Assembly (NCBI RefSeq): GCF_037975245.1
Contig: NC_092576.1
Location: 23,419,111 to 23,483,110 of the forward strand
DNA: 64,000 nucleotides
Direction of reading: 5' to 3'
From: Apostichopus japonicus
Taxonomy: Eukaryota > Echinodermata > Holothuroidea > Aspidochirotida > Stichopodidae
Under the pieces are notes generated by a model. It was given only the letters and a program-made list of their open reading frames with translations, searched no databases and was not told the origin of the DNA. A program made the position numbers and the translations under genes. This document shows positions 62,955 through 64,000 of the stretch, piece after piece. Every line of letters begins with the position of its first letter. Position 1 is the stretch's first letter.

Positions 62955-63230
62955 TGTTCAACTTTGACACTGGGCATGTGAGTATGGTGACACACTGCAA
63001 TGTCTCATCTCAAACTTTGATACCGGTGTGTTAGCATGGTGACACACTGCAATGTCTGTTCTCAAACCTTGATACCGGGGTGTGAGCATGGTGACACACT
63101 GCAATGTTTCGTCTCAAACTTCGATACCGGTGTGTTAGCATGGTGACACACTACAATGTCTCATCTCAAACCTTGATACCGGTGTGTGAGCATGGTGACA
63201 CACTGCAATGTCTCATCTCAAACCTTGATA
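62955..63230. repeat. 52-bp tandem repeat in a Su(H) intron
   Basis: About five units (GCATGGTGACACACTGCAAT at 63034, 63086, 63138, 63190; first, more diverged unit near 62982), constant 52-bp period, with CTCAAAC-TTGATACCGG between. Confidence 0.92.
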
Positions 63231-63239
63231 GTATTTACA

Positions 63240-64000
63240 CATTGCGTTGTGATTAGGGTTAGTCAATACCGGGATCGGATACCAGGATTCACTTGACTAC
63301 CGGGATCCCGCACAACGCTAATTTTAAGATTAGTGGTGTCAGTCAGACTTAAATAAAAGCTGAAGATATCTTTCTATAATACTGTATTGGGTATGAGAGA
63401 TGGGTATGTGGGGTGCATGTCATATTTAATACATGTTGTTATGCAAATGTCATATTTCAGGACTTCCCCTTGTATTCATTTGTGAGGTGACTGCCTCTCT
63501 GTTCTTTGTTGCTACCACCACACAAAACTATTGCCGACATCACCACCTCACTGTATCAGAGAAGGAACACAAAATCCACTGATTGCAATGGAACTTTTTT
63601 AACCCATGCCATCATCTGACAATTGAAAAATTGGCTGTGAACACCAAATCATAGCAACAAATAAAAGTTCTGCCGACTCCACGTTAGCATTGTTATCTAA
63701 TTTATTGTTAGGATGATCAACATTAGGATCTTTAACAAAATTTTCTGGGTGACCATGCCCCAGGCCAACCACCCCCCAACCCCCAAGTATGCCCTTACTA
63801 ATACAGCATAATATGGTAGCCCCCCTAACACCAAGGTAACATATATACATCACACAATAGCCTGGGCATATTTACCCAAGCTCATGCCAACATCCAGGTT
63901 CATAACTGAGGCAAAAGCTATGCAAACCATCTCCACACTGGCAGTAGAGCCTGTAGCTGCACAATAAAGTTTAATCAATGTGAAAACAATGTGATCCACA
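63240..64000. other. Su(H) intron, no exon seen
   Basis: The exon that should precede LNGGGD was not found before the right edge, so this is taken as intron. Confidence 0.45.

Overview
Eukaryotic genomic DNA, almost certainly from a metazoan. It is AT-rich and intron-rich, with long TA and TTTA microsatellites, polyC/polyG runs, minisatellites, SINEs, LINEs and small DNA transposons. The recognisable genes are the 3' end of the Notch effector Su(H)/RBPJ, a tandem pair of DUF1647-type type II membrane proteins, and a SAM-type gene with a C-terminal block common in invertebrate and fish multigene families. Together they suggest a marine invertebrate, perhaps an echinoderm or another invertebrate deuterostome; that placement is inference, not proof.

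Layout. 1-4.9 kb: DUF1647 paralogue 1 on the minus strand (exons 1-3 visible, a damaged splice donor after exon 2, last exon not seen), with a transposon-like ORF at 356-949. 5.8-17.2 kb: a minus-strand LINE without its reverse-transcriptase domain, split by an 8,975-bp palindromic transposon (7971-16945). 19.7-22.9 kb: TTAA-type MITEs and a third, decayed DUF1647 fragment. 24.1-26.6 kb: a Harbinger-like MITE and a truncated hAT copy. 28.9-33.5 kb: intact four-exon DUF1647 paralogue 2 (minus). 34.6-35.8 kb: complete hAT-type element with a nested insertion. 37.1-40.1 kb: SAM-like gene (minus). 41-56 kb: gene-poor, repeat-rich DNA. 61.4-62.8 kb: last two coding exons of Su(H)/RBPJ (minus), with possible 3' UTR to the left and intron to the right.

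The most unusual object is the palindromic transposon. It has AGTAGTGT...ACACTACT termini and a perfect 6-bp target duplication (GGCGAC). Its arms are nearly identical, about 4.16 kb each, around a 281-bp spacer. Each arm carries 30-bp subterminal repeats, an outward-facing gene for a single C2H2 finger with an acidic tail, a 142-bp repeat array upstream of that gene, and a SINE whose head is the 5' end of U2 snRNA. A tRNA-derived SINE sits in the right arm only. Termini and target duplication resemble Polinton/Maverick elements, but no polymerase, integrase, ATPase or capsid gene is visible. The U2-headed SINE occurs again at 43.6 kb with its own target duplication, so it is a mobile family.

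The window gives relative dates: the LINE came first; the palindromic element later landed in it; the U2-SINE entered the arm sequence before the arms were duplicated (or was copied across by conversion); the tRNA-SINE came last. Copies elsewhere in the window serve as empty sites for two other insertions (21.8 kb MITE, 34.9 kb nested element).
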